Assembly (NCBI GenBank): GCA_964370545.1
Contig: CAYJJQ010000026.1
Coordinates: 1-5,756 of the forward strand
Reading direction: 5' to 3'
Length of the DNA stretch: 5,756 bases
Source of the DNA: CAKOSP01 sp964370545
GTDB taxonomy: Bacteria > Bacillota_I > Bacilli_A > RF39 > UBA660
Program-made: the position numbers and the translations under genes
The notes under the pieces: generated by a model
Databases searched by the model: none
What the model was told of the DNA's origin: nothing
The model's input: the letters and a program-made list of their open reading frames with translations, nothing else
Shown here: piece after piece, positions 1-5,185 of the stretch
Numbering within the stretch: the first letter of the stretch is position 1
How the letters are laid out: each line of letters begins with the position of its first letter

Positions 1-53
1 GCACCCGGCTCATAACCGGGCGGTCCACAGTTCGAGTCTGTGAAGGTCCACCA
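1..53 (+). tRNA. tRNA (anticodon CAT), 3' part; Ile2 or elongator Met
   Basis: The window starts inside the gene, in the region between the D stem and the anticodon arm. Visible parts are an anticodon stem CCCGG/CCGGG (4-8 with 16-20) around the loop CTCATAA with anticodon CAT at 11-13, a 5-nt variable loop, a T stem CACAG/CTGTG with loop TTCGAGT (26-42), the 3' acceptor strand AAGGTCC (43-49), discriminator A50 and an encoded CCA (51-53). The anticodon stem lacks the GGG/CCC pairs typical of initiator tRNA. The acceptor strand and T-arm layout resemble the Bacillus tRNA-Ile2 type, in which C34 is changed to lysidine, but an elongator Met tRNA cannot be excluded without the 5' half. tRNA 3' ends are common integration sites. 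Confidence 0.93.
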
Positions 54-61
54 CAAAAAGT

Positions 62-121
62 TGTCAAAATAGATGCCCTACTAGAAATATCTAGTCGTGG
101 CCCGCTATTTTGACATTTTTT
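62..121 (+). terminator. Long hairpin terminator after the tRNA
   Basis: An 11-bp perfect outer stem, TGTCAAAATAG (62-72) with CTATTTTGACA (105-115), encloses GCC/GGC (75-77 with 99-101) and an inner ACTAGA/TCTAGT hairpin (80-85 with 90-95). Six T residues follow directly (116-121). It lies 8 nt after the tRNA CCA and fits an intrinsic terminator of the tRNA transcript. Confidence 0.85.
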
Positions 122-356
122 ATTGCAAAAAATAGTGATTTTGAGATATGCGAAAACATAGGTGTCCTTTTAGGTGTTTTAGGGCAAAACTGGGTTCGAA
201 CTCATAAAAAGATATAAAATAGAATTAAGATAATAAAAATAGAATAATGTAGTCAAAAAGGCGTTAGTTTTAAATGAAAAACTAACGCCCTTTTTGATTA
301 TAAAATAAAATTAACTAATTTATATAATTTTAAAAATGAAAAAAATTAAATAATAA
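122..356. other. Non-coding stretch between tRNA terminator and lipoprotein gene
   Basis: No ORF with a usable ribosome binding site is visible on either strand. The stretch holds a direct repeat TAGGTGT at 159-165 and 171-177, with a related TTAGGG at 179-184. It also holds a T-arm-like string TGGGTTCGAACTCA at 190-203 and a bidirectional terminator (255-295). The rest is A/T-rich sequence. A tRNA-flanking position with short repeats could hold recombination arm sites of an integrated element. No duplicate of the tRNA 3' end was found here to prove it. Confidence 0.5.
255..295 (-). terminator. Bidirectional terminator closing the lipoprotein gene
   Basis: A 12-bp perfect stem, GGCGTTAGTTTT (260-271) with AAAACTAACGCC (278-289), has a 6-nt loop. 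An A-run (255-259) lies on one side and a T-run (291-295) on the other, so the hairpin has a T tail on both strands. It lies about 60 nt past the stop of the minus-strand lipoprotein gene, whose transcript it most likely ends. Confidence 0.85.
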
Positions 357-965
357 TTATGGGTATACTCGTTCATAATGTGAAATGCGATATTCGTCAT
401 CTCCAATTTGTTTTAAATACAAGATATGTGTTAAATAACTTTCTTCACCTGCTAAAGCTTGAGCTGTTATGCATATTTCGTTTTCCACAATACTGTAATC
501 TATAAATGCAAGTGTAGTCCCACCGCCTAAGCCATCTATCCAATTAACCGTGTAAGTTTTAGTTTCATCGTTATAATTGTTAAAACTTTGCAATGTTTCA
601 ATGGATATATCTAAAAATTGCATAGTGAATTGTTCGATAACTTCTGCCGATATGTCTGCAGTTAAATCAATGGTTTCCTCTGAAATTTTCCAATTATGTT
701 CACTCAAAAAATTAATATAATTTTCCTTGTATTCTAAATGTAAAGCATAGGAAAGCCAATTAATAAAATCTTCATCAGACCAACTCTGTAAATCAAAATT
801 TTCCACAGGTGTTCCCATCGCAACATCTTTAAAAGTCTCATATAACTGTATTGCAGTAGTTTGGTCTATTTCAGATACTTTATTATTATCATCGCAACCC
901 GTACACATTAAAAAAATTAGTATTGTTATAGCTATGGTTATAGGCTTTGCGTTTATCCTTTTCAT
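357..965 (-). CDS. Small lipoprotein of unknown function
   Basis: A 202-aa protein that I do not recognise as a family member. The N-terminus is a lipoprotein signal: K2/R3/K7, a hydrophobic stretch at about 8-20, then MCTGC with the lipidated cysteine at C24, followed by DDNN. The -3 position is Cys rather than the usual Leu, a slightly weak lipobox. The mature part is acidic and Trp/Tyr-rich, without further membrane segments, so it should sit on the outer face of the membrane. The ATG at 963-965 has AGAAGG about 7-8 nt upstream on the minus strand. The gene is transcribed away from the agr-like operon, ends at a bidirectional terminator, and has a long inverted repeat in its leader. It could be a cargo, surface-exclusion or immunity-type protein, but nothing in the sequence decides this. 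Confidence 0.88.
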   Translation of the reverse strand: MKRINAKPITIAITILIFLMCTGCDDNNKVSEIDQTTAIQLYETFKDVAMGTPVENFDLQSWSDEDFINWLSYALHLEYKENYINFLSEHNWKISEETIDLTADISAEVIEQFTMQFLDISIETLQSFNNYNDETKTYTVNWIDGLGGGTTLAFIDYSIVENEICITAQALAGEESYLTHILYLKQIGDDEYRISHYERVYP

Positions 966-983
966 AAAATACCTTCTTTCTAA

Positions 984-1057
984 AATAAAAACTCCAAATT
1001 AAAGCTTTTTGTAAAAATTAGTAGATTACATGGAACGATTAATTTGGAGTTTTTATT
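984..1057. repeat. 19-bp inverted repeat in the lipoprotein leader
   Basis: AATAAAAACTCCAAATTAA (984-1002) and its perfect reverse complement (1039-1057) are separated by 36 nt. On the minus strand the second arm ends in GGAGTTTTTATTTT, which has the shape of an intrinsic terminator, and the Shine-Dalgarno of the lipoprotein gene follows directly. If the minus-strand promoter is at 1074-1103, this hairpin is transcribed and could act as an attenuator. Alternatively it blocks read-through between the divergent units. Its core CTCCAAATTAAT recurs at 5321-5332. Confidence 0.8.
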
Positions 1058-1062
1058 TAATT

Positions 1063-1091
1063 TTGATATTTGAATGTTACCATATTATATG
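1063..1091 (+). promoter_or_regulatory. Candidate promoter towards the agr-like operon
   Basis: TTGATA (1063-1068), a 17-nt spacer and TATATG (1086-1091) form a moderate housekeeping-type promoter. It overlaps the candidate minus-strand promoter, so the two could exclude each other. It would give a leader of about 170 nt before the Xre gene. No better plus-strand promoter was seen closer to 1269. Confidence 0.3.
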
Positions 1092-1103
1092 AAAAATAGT
1101 CAA
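1074..1103 (-). promoter_or_regulatory. Candidate promoter of the lipoprotein gene
   Basis: Read on the minus strand, TTGACT (1098-1103) and TAACAT (1074-1079) are 18 nt apart, and TG lies one base before the -10, as in an extended -10 element. A perfect TATAAT (1084-1089) lies in between but lacks a -35 at the right distance. This would place the start near 1067 and the inverted repeat inside the leader. Confidence 0.4.
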
Positions 1104-1126
1104 CTGAAAAGAGGTGTTTTGTTGTA

Positions 1127-1243
1127 ATGTATATGAAATTTGTCATTTGCTATATATTTGAAATCATAAAAACTGAATTATTTGTTAATAGTGCTATGCA
1201 TAAGGTGCCGTTAATAAGCGATATTAATTTTATGCGTCATTAG
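1127..1243 (+). CDS. Possible small ORF, 38 codons, upstream of the operon
   Basis: ATG at 1127 is preceded by GAGGTG (1111-1116), a credible ribosome binding site 10 nt away. The reading frame runs 38 codons to TAG at 1241-1243. The peptide starts MYMKFVICYIFEIIK, with a short hydrophobic part and a polar, partly basic second half. It ends 25 nt before the Xre start. It could be a leader peptide or small protein, or a chance ORF in AT-rich DNA with a spurious GAGGTG. No similarity is recognised. Confidence 0.3.
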   Translation: MYMKFVICYIFEIIKTELFVNSAMHKVPLISDINFMRH

Positions 1244-1268
1244 GTACACTTTAATCGAGGTGATTAAG

Positions 1269-1535
1269 ATGAAAAATAAAAAAGAGATTGTTTCGTACAA
1301 TGAAGAGTATGGAAAAGTTATATTCAAATTTAATCAAATGATTGATAAAAAAGGATTAAATGTGAATCAGGTATCAAAAATAACGGGCATTAAGCACCAA
1401 GTAATTAAAAAATGGTATCAAGGAGAAATATCAAAAATAGATGTTGATGTTTTAGCAAAGCTGTGCTATGTTTTAGAATGCAAAATATCAGATGTGATAG
1501 AATACATCGAGGAAACTAAAATAACAAAGGAGTAA
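1269..1535 (+). CDS. Xre/Cro-CI-type HTH transcriptional regulator
   Basis: An 88-aa protein that is little more than a single Cro/CI-type helix-turn-helix domain, residues about 17-80. Its recognition region is around NQVSKITGIKHQVIKKWYQG, followed by the usual VDVLAKLCYVLECKISDVIEY end that packs the domain. The start is ATG 1269 because GAGGTGATT (1257-1265) is a near-perfect Shine-Dalgarno 8 nt upstream. A longer reading from GTG 1260 would begin inside that site. It is the first gene of the agr-like operon, and its last codons contain the ribosome binding site of the next gene, so the two are cotranscribed. It probably binds DNA as a dimer and controls this operon and perhaps neighbouring units. 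An Xre gene at the head is not part of the classical staphylococcal agr layout. Confidence 0.9.
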   Translation: MKNKKEIVSYNEEYGKVIFKFNQMIDKKGLNVNQVSKITGIKHQVIKKWYQGEISKIDVDVLAKLCYVLECKISDVIEYIEETKITKE

Positions 1536-1543
1536 GTTAATTA

Positions 1544-2257
1544 ATGTTAAAAATAGCTATATGTGATGATGAAATATATTCAGTAAAGCATATTCATGAA
1601 TTAATTAAAAACTATTTTTTTGAAAAGAAATTTGAAATTGAAATAAAAGCATTTACAGATCCGCGCAAATTACGAGCGATAGACTTAAGAGAATTAGATA
1701 TACTTTTCCTTGATGTTGAAATGGGAGATAAGAATGGTATCGATGTAGCTAAAGAAATAAGAATAAATAATAAAAATCTTAAAATCATTTATATTTCTTC
1801 ATATGTTGACTATGCAATGTCCGGGTATGAGGTTGATGCTTTTAATTTTTTACTAAAGCCCCAGCTAGACAAAACATTCACAAAGTGTATGGATAAATTA
1901 ATGACAGACTTTTATGTACAACAGGAGGAACTTGAGTTCACTATGGATTATGCAAAGTATAAAGTTCCGATAAAAGATATTCGATATCTAGAGAGCGATG
2001 TTAGAAAAATCAAGATTTATTTAGGAAATGATAAAGAATATAAGTATACAGCCTATGGAATACTAAATACATATGATAATCAATTATCTAAAAAAGGGTT
2101 TTTGAGAATTCAAAAAAGCTATTTAGTAAATATGAATTATATAGAAACAATATCTGGATACTATGTATATCTTAAAAATGGTGAAAAGTTAAAAACTACT
2201 ATTAAGACCTATAGTAAAGTGTTAGATAAATGGACTATGTGGGTCGGTGCTATATGA
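1544..2257 (+). CDS. agrA-like: AgrA-like LytTR response regulator
   Basis: A 237-aa two-component response regulator. Residues 1-120 are a receiver domain: acidic pocket D8/D9, phospho-acceptor D57 in ILFLDVEM, switch S85 and conserved K105 in LLKP. Residues about 130-232 are a LytTR DNA-binding domain, with IRYLESDVRKIKIYL at 146-160 and the FLRIQKSYLVNMNYIE segment. Size and architecture match AgrA, which binds pairs of about 9-bp direct repeats and bends DNA. The ATG at 1544 is preceded by AAAGGAG (1526-1532), inside the end of the Xre gene. Its stop TGA overlaps the start of the histidine kinase gene as ATGA, so the two are translationally coupled and form a cognate pair. It should be phosphorylated by that kinase when the peptide signal is present. 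Confidence 0.95.
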   Translation: MLKIAICDDEIYSVKHIHELIKNYFFEKKFEIEIKAFTDPRKLRAIDLRELDILFLDVEMGDKNGIDVAKEIRINNKNLKIIYISSYVDYAMSGYEVDAFNFLLKPQLDKTFTKCMDKLMTDFYVQQEELEFTMDYAKYKVPIKDIRYLESDVRKIKIYLGNDKEYKYTAYGILNTYDNQLSKKGFLRIQKSYLVNMNYIETISGYYVYLKNGEKLKTTIKTYSKVLDKWTMWVGAI

Positions 2258-3543
2258 TAGAAATAGTAATAAGTTTGATGATACTTTTATTAGAGTTTTT
2301 AGCAATGACTTATTTGCTATCAGCATTTTTTGAATTTACTGTTAAAAAGCACACTTATATTTTACTTATAACTTTTGGAATATTGCTTATGCTATTTCTA
2401 AATGCAATTCTTTCTTATTCAGAATATCTTTTTATCAAAGGGCTAATTTCAGCAGTTATTATTAATACAACTATATGCTTAGGATTTAAAGGGCACTTAC
2501 TACATAAATTAATCATTTCTTCAGTCGGCATTTCTTTAAACTATATATTTGATTATATAATAATTTTACTTACCCTTTTTGTATTAAATATAAATATAGA
2601 CTACTTATATAGTAATAAAGATGTTAATTTAATATTACCTTTCTTATCAAAAATATTTGTTTTATTAATATATTACTTTGTAAAAACTTATGTAAAAAAG
2701 AAAGAAAGTCAATCTTTTTTACTAATAGAGTGCTTACAAATTATATTTTTTCCAATTGTTACTACATATGTCATTTTATATTTTTTTGATAAGCTTTTAA
2801 TTGATAAAGAAACAGATGTTAGAATTTTAATTTCTAGTGTAGGTATAATTATTGCAAATTTTATACTATTAATGTTAATCGATAAAATAAATCGAAATAA
2901 ACAAATAGAAAAAGAACATGCTATGCTAAAACAAAAAGCAGAGCTTGAAATGAATACGGTCAATATTATTATGGAGTCATATAAGGAACAGAGAAAACTC
3001 ACACATGATTTTGATAATCATTTAAATATTATATTTCAACTCGGGTGTGAAGGCAAATATTCTGAATTAATTGAGTATTCAAAAGCGAATAGAAAAATAA
3101 GCTATAATACAATTATAGTTAATACTAATAATCCAATTATAGATACATTATTAAGTTTCAAATATAAAATTTGCATAGAGAAAAATATAGTGATGACATT
3201 TAACATAAGTGACTTGTCGACATTAGTTATAGATAATAAAGATATGGTTATAATTTTAGGTAATGCAATTGATAATGCGATTGAAGCTTGCGAAAAAATC
3301 ATTAACAAAGAAAAAGAAATTCATGTAAAATTAATTAACTCGTCAACTCACCTTGTTATCGCTGTTAGAAATTCAATTGAAAGCATACATAAAGTAAGTA
3401 TAGCTTCTACTAAACCTAACTCGTTGGCTCATGGATATGGAATTAAAAATATTGAACATACTTTAAATAAATATAAGTCAAAACCAGTAATTGGTATAGT
3501 AGATGATATGTTTCAAATAACAGCGATTATCAATAATATTTAA
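2254..3543 (+). CDS. agrC-like: AgrC-like sensor histidine kinase (GHKL type)
   Basis: A 429-aa membrane kinase. Residues 1-210 hold about six or seven hydrophobic membrane segments (near 3-25, 34-53, 57-78, 82-110, 127-145, 155-178, 190-210), the usual AgrC peptide-sensing part. A coiled-coil linker (about 211-245) leads to the H box QRKLTHDFDNHL with phospho-acceptor H251. The GHKL ATPase follows: N box NAIDNAIEA with N337/N341, VRNSI near 371, and G box HGYGIKNI at 393-400. The start is taken at ATG 2254, which overlaps the AgrA stop as ATGA. An in-frame ATG at 2230 would add eight residues but lacks a good ribosome binding site. The likely ligand is the cyclic peptide made from the agrD-like gene downstream. 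Confidence 0.94.
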   Translation: MIEIVISLMILLLEFLAMTYLLSAFFEFTVKKHTYILLITFGILLMLFLNAILSYSEYLFIKGLISAVIINTTICLGFKGHLLHKLIISSVGISLNYIFDYIIILLTLFVLNINIDYLYSNKDVNLILPFLSKIFVLLIYYFVKTYVKKKESQSFLLIECLQIIFFPIVTTYVILYFFDKLLIDKETDVRILISSVGIIIANFILLMLIDKINRNKQIEKEHAMLKQKAELEMNTVNIIMESYKEQRKLTHDFDNHLNIIFQLGCEGKYSELIEYSKANRKISYNTIIVNTNNPIIDTLLSFKYKICIEKNIVMTFNISDLSTLVIDNKDMVIILGNAIDNAIEACEKIINKEKEIHVKLINSSTHLVIAVRNSIESIHKVSIASTKPNSLAHGYGIKNIEHTLNKYKSKPVIGIVDDMFQITAIINNI

Positions 3544-3627
3544 AAATTGACAATTTATATATATTTTACAGCGGAATTATTTATTTTGACATTTTTTTCA
3601 TTTATACTTTGTGCAGAGGTACTTATA

Positions 3628-4182
3628 ATGATAAAAATTGCAAACAAACTTACAAATTTATTAACAAATAACAACGATTTAACTTCAGAAGAAAAAAAAT
3701 GGTACTCATACATAATAGAAAAAACCTTAGTAAAAATTATATCTCACAGTTTGATTTTTTTAATAGGTTCGATGGTTTCAAATCCTATTAATTCCATTAC
3801 TTTTATATTTGCAATTTCTCAAATGAGAAAGTTTTCAAATGGTTGGCATTCGAAATCATTTTTAGTATGTTTAATATCATCTTGCTTAGTATCTGTTTTT
3901 TCGCTAAACTATGGAATTTTAATATTAGAAATCTCCATATTTTTTAAATATGGAATAATATTATTCGCTAGTGTATTAATTTTTATCTCTAAAGATTCTA
4001 TAATTGAAAGAGCGTGTTATTTCAAGTGCTATTTAATGATATTTATAGTATTAATAATTGTTAGTGACATTATAGATTTGCATATTTTAAGCAACATTTT
4101 ATCAATAAGTGTAATTTTTACAGCCTTTACTATATTACCCAATATTATTAAAAAGGAGACAGAAAATGAAAAAAGCAATTGA
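3628..4182 (+). CDS. agrB-like: AgrB-like accessory gene regulator peptidase
   Basis: A 184-aa integral membrane cysteine protease of the AgrB family, which cuts the C-terminal tail from AgrD and closes the thiolactone ring. The catalytic pair is H74 and C81 in NGWHSKSFLVC. The H-x6-C spacing equals that of H77/C84 in S. aureus AgrB. An amphipathic N-terminus (1-35) is followed by about five or six hydrophobic segments (near 36-50, 54-66, 78-100, 104-121, 132-148, 153-172) and a charged tail. The start at ATG 3628 has AGAGG (3615-3619) 8 nt upstream and gives the family's usual N-terminus and length. The frame is open back to TTG 3547, adding 27 hydrophobic residues, but no ribosome binding site precedes that codon. 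The 3' end overlaps agrD by 17 nt. Confidence 0.94.
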   Translation: MIKIANKLTNLLTNNNDLTSEEKKWYSYIIEKTLVKIISHSLIFLIGSMVSNPINSITFIFAISQMRKFSNGWHSKSFLVCLISSCLVSVFSLNYGILILEISIFFKYGIILFASVLIFISKDSIIERACYFKCYLMIFIVLIIVSDIIDLHILSNILSISVIFTAFTILPNIIKKETENEKSN

Positions 4183-4318
4183 ATCTATTATTAGAAAAGA
4201 AATCGACAAAAAAATTAAAATGGAACACACAAATGCAGGGTGGCCTCCATTCTGCATGGGAATAATGTATGAACCTGAGAGACCTAAAGTAATAACAGAA
4301 GAAAAAGAAGAAAAATAA
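4166..4318 (+). CDS. agrD-like: AgrD-like cyclic peptide pheromone precursor
   Basis: A 50-aa peptide that overlaps the agrB end by 17 nt in another frame, with AAAAGGAG (4151-4158) 7 nt before ATG. Layout is that of AgrD: a basic amphipathic leader helix (1-22, MKKAIESIIRKEIDKKIK), a signal core NAGWPPFCMGIM (23-34) with a single cysteine C30, and an acidic tail starting YEPERPK (35-41). Aligned with S. aureus AgrD, CDFIM then DEVEVPKE matches CMGIM then YEPERPKV. The predicted product is therefore a five-residue thiolactone ring between C30 and M34, cut by AgrB before Y35. The exocyclic tail comes from some part of NAGWPPF; its length cannot be read from the sequence. The leader is unusually rich in Lys and Glu compared with the more hydrophobic S. 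aureus one. Confidence 0.92.
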   Translation: MKKAIESIIRKEIDKKIKMEHTNAGWPPFCMGIMYEPERPKVITEEKEEK

Positions 4319-4325
4319 ATTTTCA

Positions 4326-4353
4326 GATGATGCGAAAGCATCATCTTTTTTTT
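4326..4353 (+). terminator. Terminator of the agr-like operon
   Basis: A perfect 8-bp stem, GATGATGC (4326-4333) with GCATCATC (4338-4345), is capped by a GAAA tetraloop and followed by eight T residues (4346-4353). It starts 8 nt after the agrD stop, which marks agrD as the last gene of the operon. Confidence 0.96.
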
Positions 4354-4370
4354 GTATATATATTATACAA
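4352..4370. promoter_or_regulatory. 19-bp palindrome, operator-like
   Basis: TTGTATA (4352-4358) and TATACAA (4364-4370) form a 7-bp inverted repeat with a 5-nt TATAT spacer, just after the operon terminator and upstream of the sigma factor gene. It has the size of a dimeric repressor site, for example for an Xre-type protein. The all-A/T centre makes chance occurrence possible. Confidence 0.3.
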
Positions 4371-4427
4371 CATTTCTAATATACATTTAATCAACATAAT
4401 ACTCAAATAAAAATAGCTATGATATTA

Positions 4428-4447
4428 TTTGTTTAAATTTGTTTAAA
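4428..4447. repeat. Tandem 10-bp direct repeat upstream of the sigma gene
   Basis: Two identical units TTTGTTTAAA lie at 4428-4437 and 4438-4447, head to tail. A 10-bp period is about one helical turn, so two protein subunits would bind the same DNA face. The repeat ends 14 nt before the candidate -35 at 4462 and could be an activator or repressor site. Confidence 0.6.
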
Positions 4448-4461
4448 ATAAAAAGTTTTAG

Positions 4462-4489
4462 TTTACATAATTCGTATATTTATCTCTTT
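4462..4489 (+). promoter_or_regulatory. Candidate group 5 sigma-type promoter, TTTACA-N16-CTCTTT
   Basis: TTTACA (4462-4467), 16 nt, then CTCTTT (4484-4489) lies just upstream of the sigma factor gene. TTTACA is the known -35 of clostridial group 5 sigma factors (TcdR, BotR, TetR, UviA). CTCTTT is, to my recollection, like the TcdR -10. Autoregulation is therefore plausible. The start would fall near 4496, very close to the Shine-Dalgarno at 4497-4503, which is a weak point. No good housekeeping promoter with correct spacing was found in 4354-4495. Confidence 0.45.
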
Positions 4490-4509
4490 ACTATGTAGGA
4501 GGTAAATAT

Positions 4510-5040
4510 ATGAGCGATGATATATTTACTAAAATATATCAATCACAACATAAAAATTCGGAATCAACACTCCAATTAATTCACCAATTCGAACCTTTAA
4601 TCAAATCATATTCTTTCAAACTAGGCTACGAAGATGCTTACCCAGACATGGTTTTGTTTTTTATTCAGATGATAAATGAAATGGACTTAAACAAATTTAA
4701 GGTCAAAGAGGACAAGGTATTTATTCATTACTTTAAAATAGCAATTAAAAATAAATATTTAAAAAAGAAGAGTGAATTATATCAAGAATATATAAAAATA
4801 GCAGACTATATTGATGATACAGATTTAGCTCAAAAAGTTTTCATAGAAGATGAATATTCAAAATTACTATTCGATGACCTTGAAAATATTTTAAATAAAA
4901 TTCACTACGAAATTATATATTTGATTTATTATCAAAAATATTCTGTAGAAGAAATTGCGCAAATGAAGAATGTATCAAGGCAATATATTAATAAAAAGAA
5001 AAATGAAGCCTTAAACATATTGGAAAAGAAATTGTTATAG
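4510..5040 (+). CDS. Sigma-70-like factor, TcdR/UviA-type (group 5-like)
   Basis: A 176-aa alternative sigma factor with only regions 2 and 4. Region 2 is about residues 22-85: FEPLIKSYSFKLGYEDAYPDM is followed by a hydrophobic helix, the pattern seen in TcdR-like factors. Region 4 is about 118-175, with a helix-turn-helix at 144-171 (YSVEEIAQMKNVSRQYINKKKNEALNIL) that would contact the -35. Length is typical of group 5 and ECF-size factors. The ATG at 4510 has AGGAGGT (4497-4503) 6 nt upstream, a strong site. It lies directly downstream of the agr-like operon but behind its terminator, so it has its own promoter, possibly read by itself. Known relatives switch on toxin or bacteriocin genes. 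A phage- or ICE-type sigma-like regulator is the alternative reading. No anti-sigma gene is visible next to it. Confidence 0.85.
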   Translation: MSDDIFTKIYQSQHKNSESTLQLIHQFEPLIKSYSFKLGYEDAYPDMVLFFIQMINEMDLNKFKVKEDKVFIHYFKIAIKNKYLKKKSELYQEYIKIADYIDDTDLAQKVFIEDEYSKLLFDDLENILNKIHYEIIYLIYYQKYSVEEIAQMKNVSRQYINKKKNEALNILEKKLL

Positions 5041-5185
5041 ACATGGTTCGAAAAATACATTTAATAATACACTATATTTAGACAAGTGATTGATCTTATT
5101 TTAGTTTCTGGAAACCAAACAACTTAATATTCAATGTACTATATGAGCTATAAAAATAAATATTTATTATCAAGTCGTCAAGTAG

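Larger units (their letters stand above)
966..1268. other. Divergent intergenic regulatory region
   Basis: This 303-nt region separates the minus-strand lipoprotein gene from the plus-strand agr-like operon. It contains the 19-bp inverted repeat, overlapping candidate promoters on both strands at about 1063-1103, a possible 38-codon ORF (1127-1243), and three GTTAATA-like boxes at 1184, 1210 and 1236. Control sites for both transcription units must lie here or just inside the flanking genes. Confidence 0.6.

Noticed and set aside
190..203. A second tRNA gene around TGGGTTCGAACTCA
   Set aside because: Only a T-arm-like string is present. No acceptor strand, CCA or anticodon arm is found around it.
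1260..1268. GTG start for the Xre gene
   Set aside because: The GTG is part of the Shine-Dalgarno GAGGTGATT that serves ATG 1269, and nothing upstream could act as its own ribosome site.
2230..2253. ATG 2230 as start of the histidine kinase
   Set aside because: No ribosome binding site precedes it. The ATGA overlap with the regulator's stop at 2254 is the usual coupling, and the membrane segment starts right after it.
2709..3308. Minus-strand ORFs of 97 and 68 codons opposite the histidine kinase gene
   Set aside because: They are antisense shadows of a kinase gene with intact H, N and G boxes, have low-complexity hydrophobic content and no convincing ribosome binding sites.
3586..3608. TTGACA/TATACT as a promoter for agrB
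   Set aside because: The spacer is only 11 nt, too short for a sigma-A promoter.
4135..4344. Minus-strand 69-codon ORF over agrD and the terminator
   Set aside because: It starts inside the operon terminator and runs antisense to agrB/agrD, both of which have strong sequence support.
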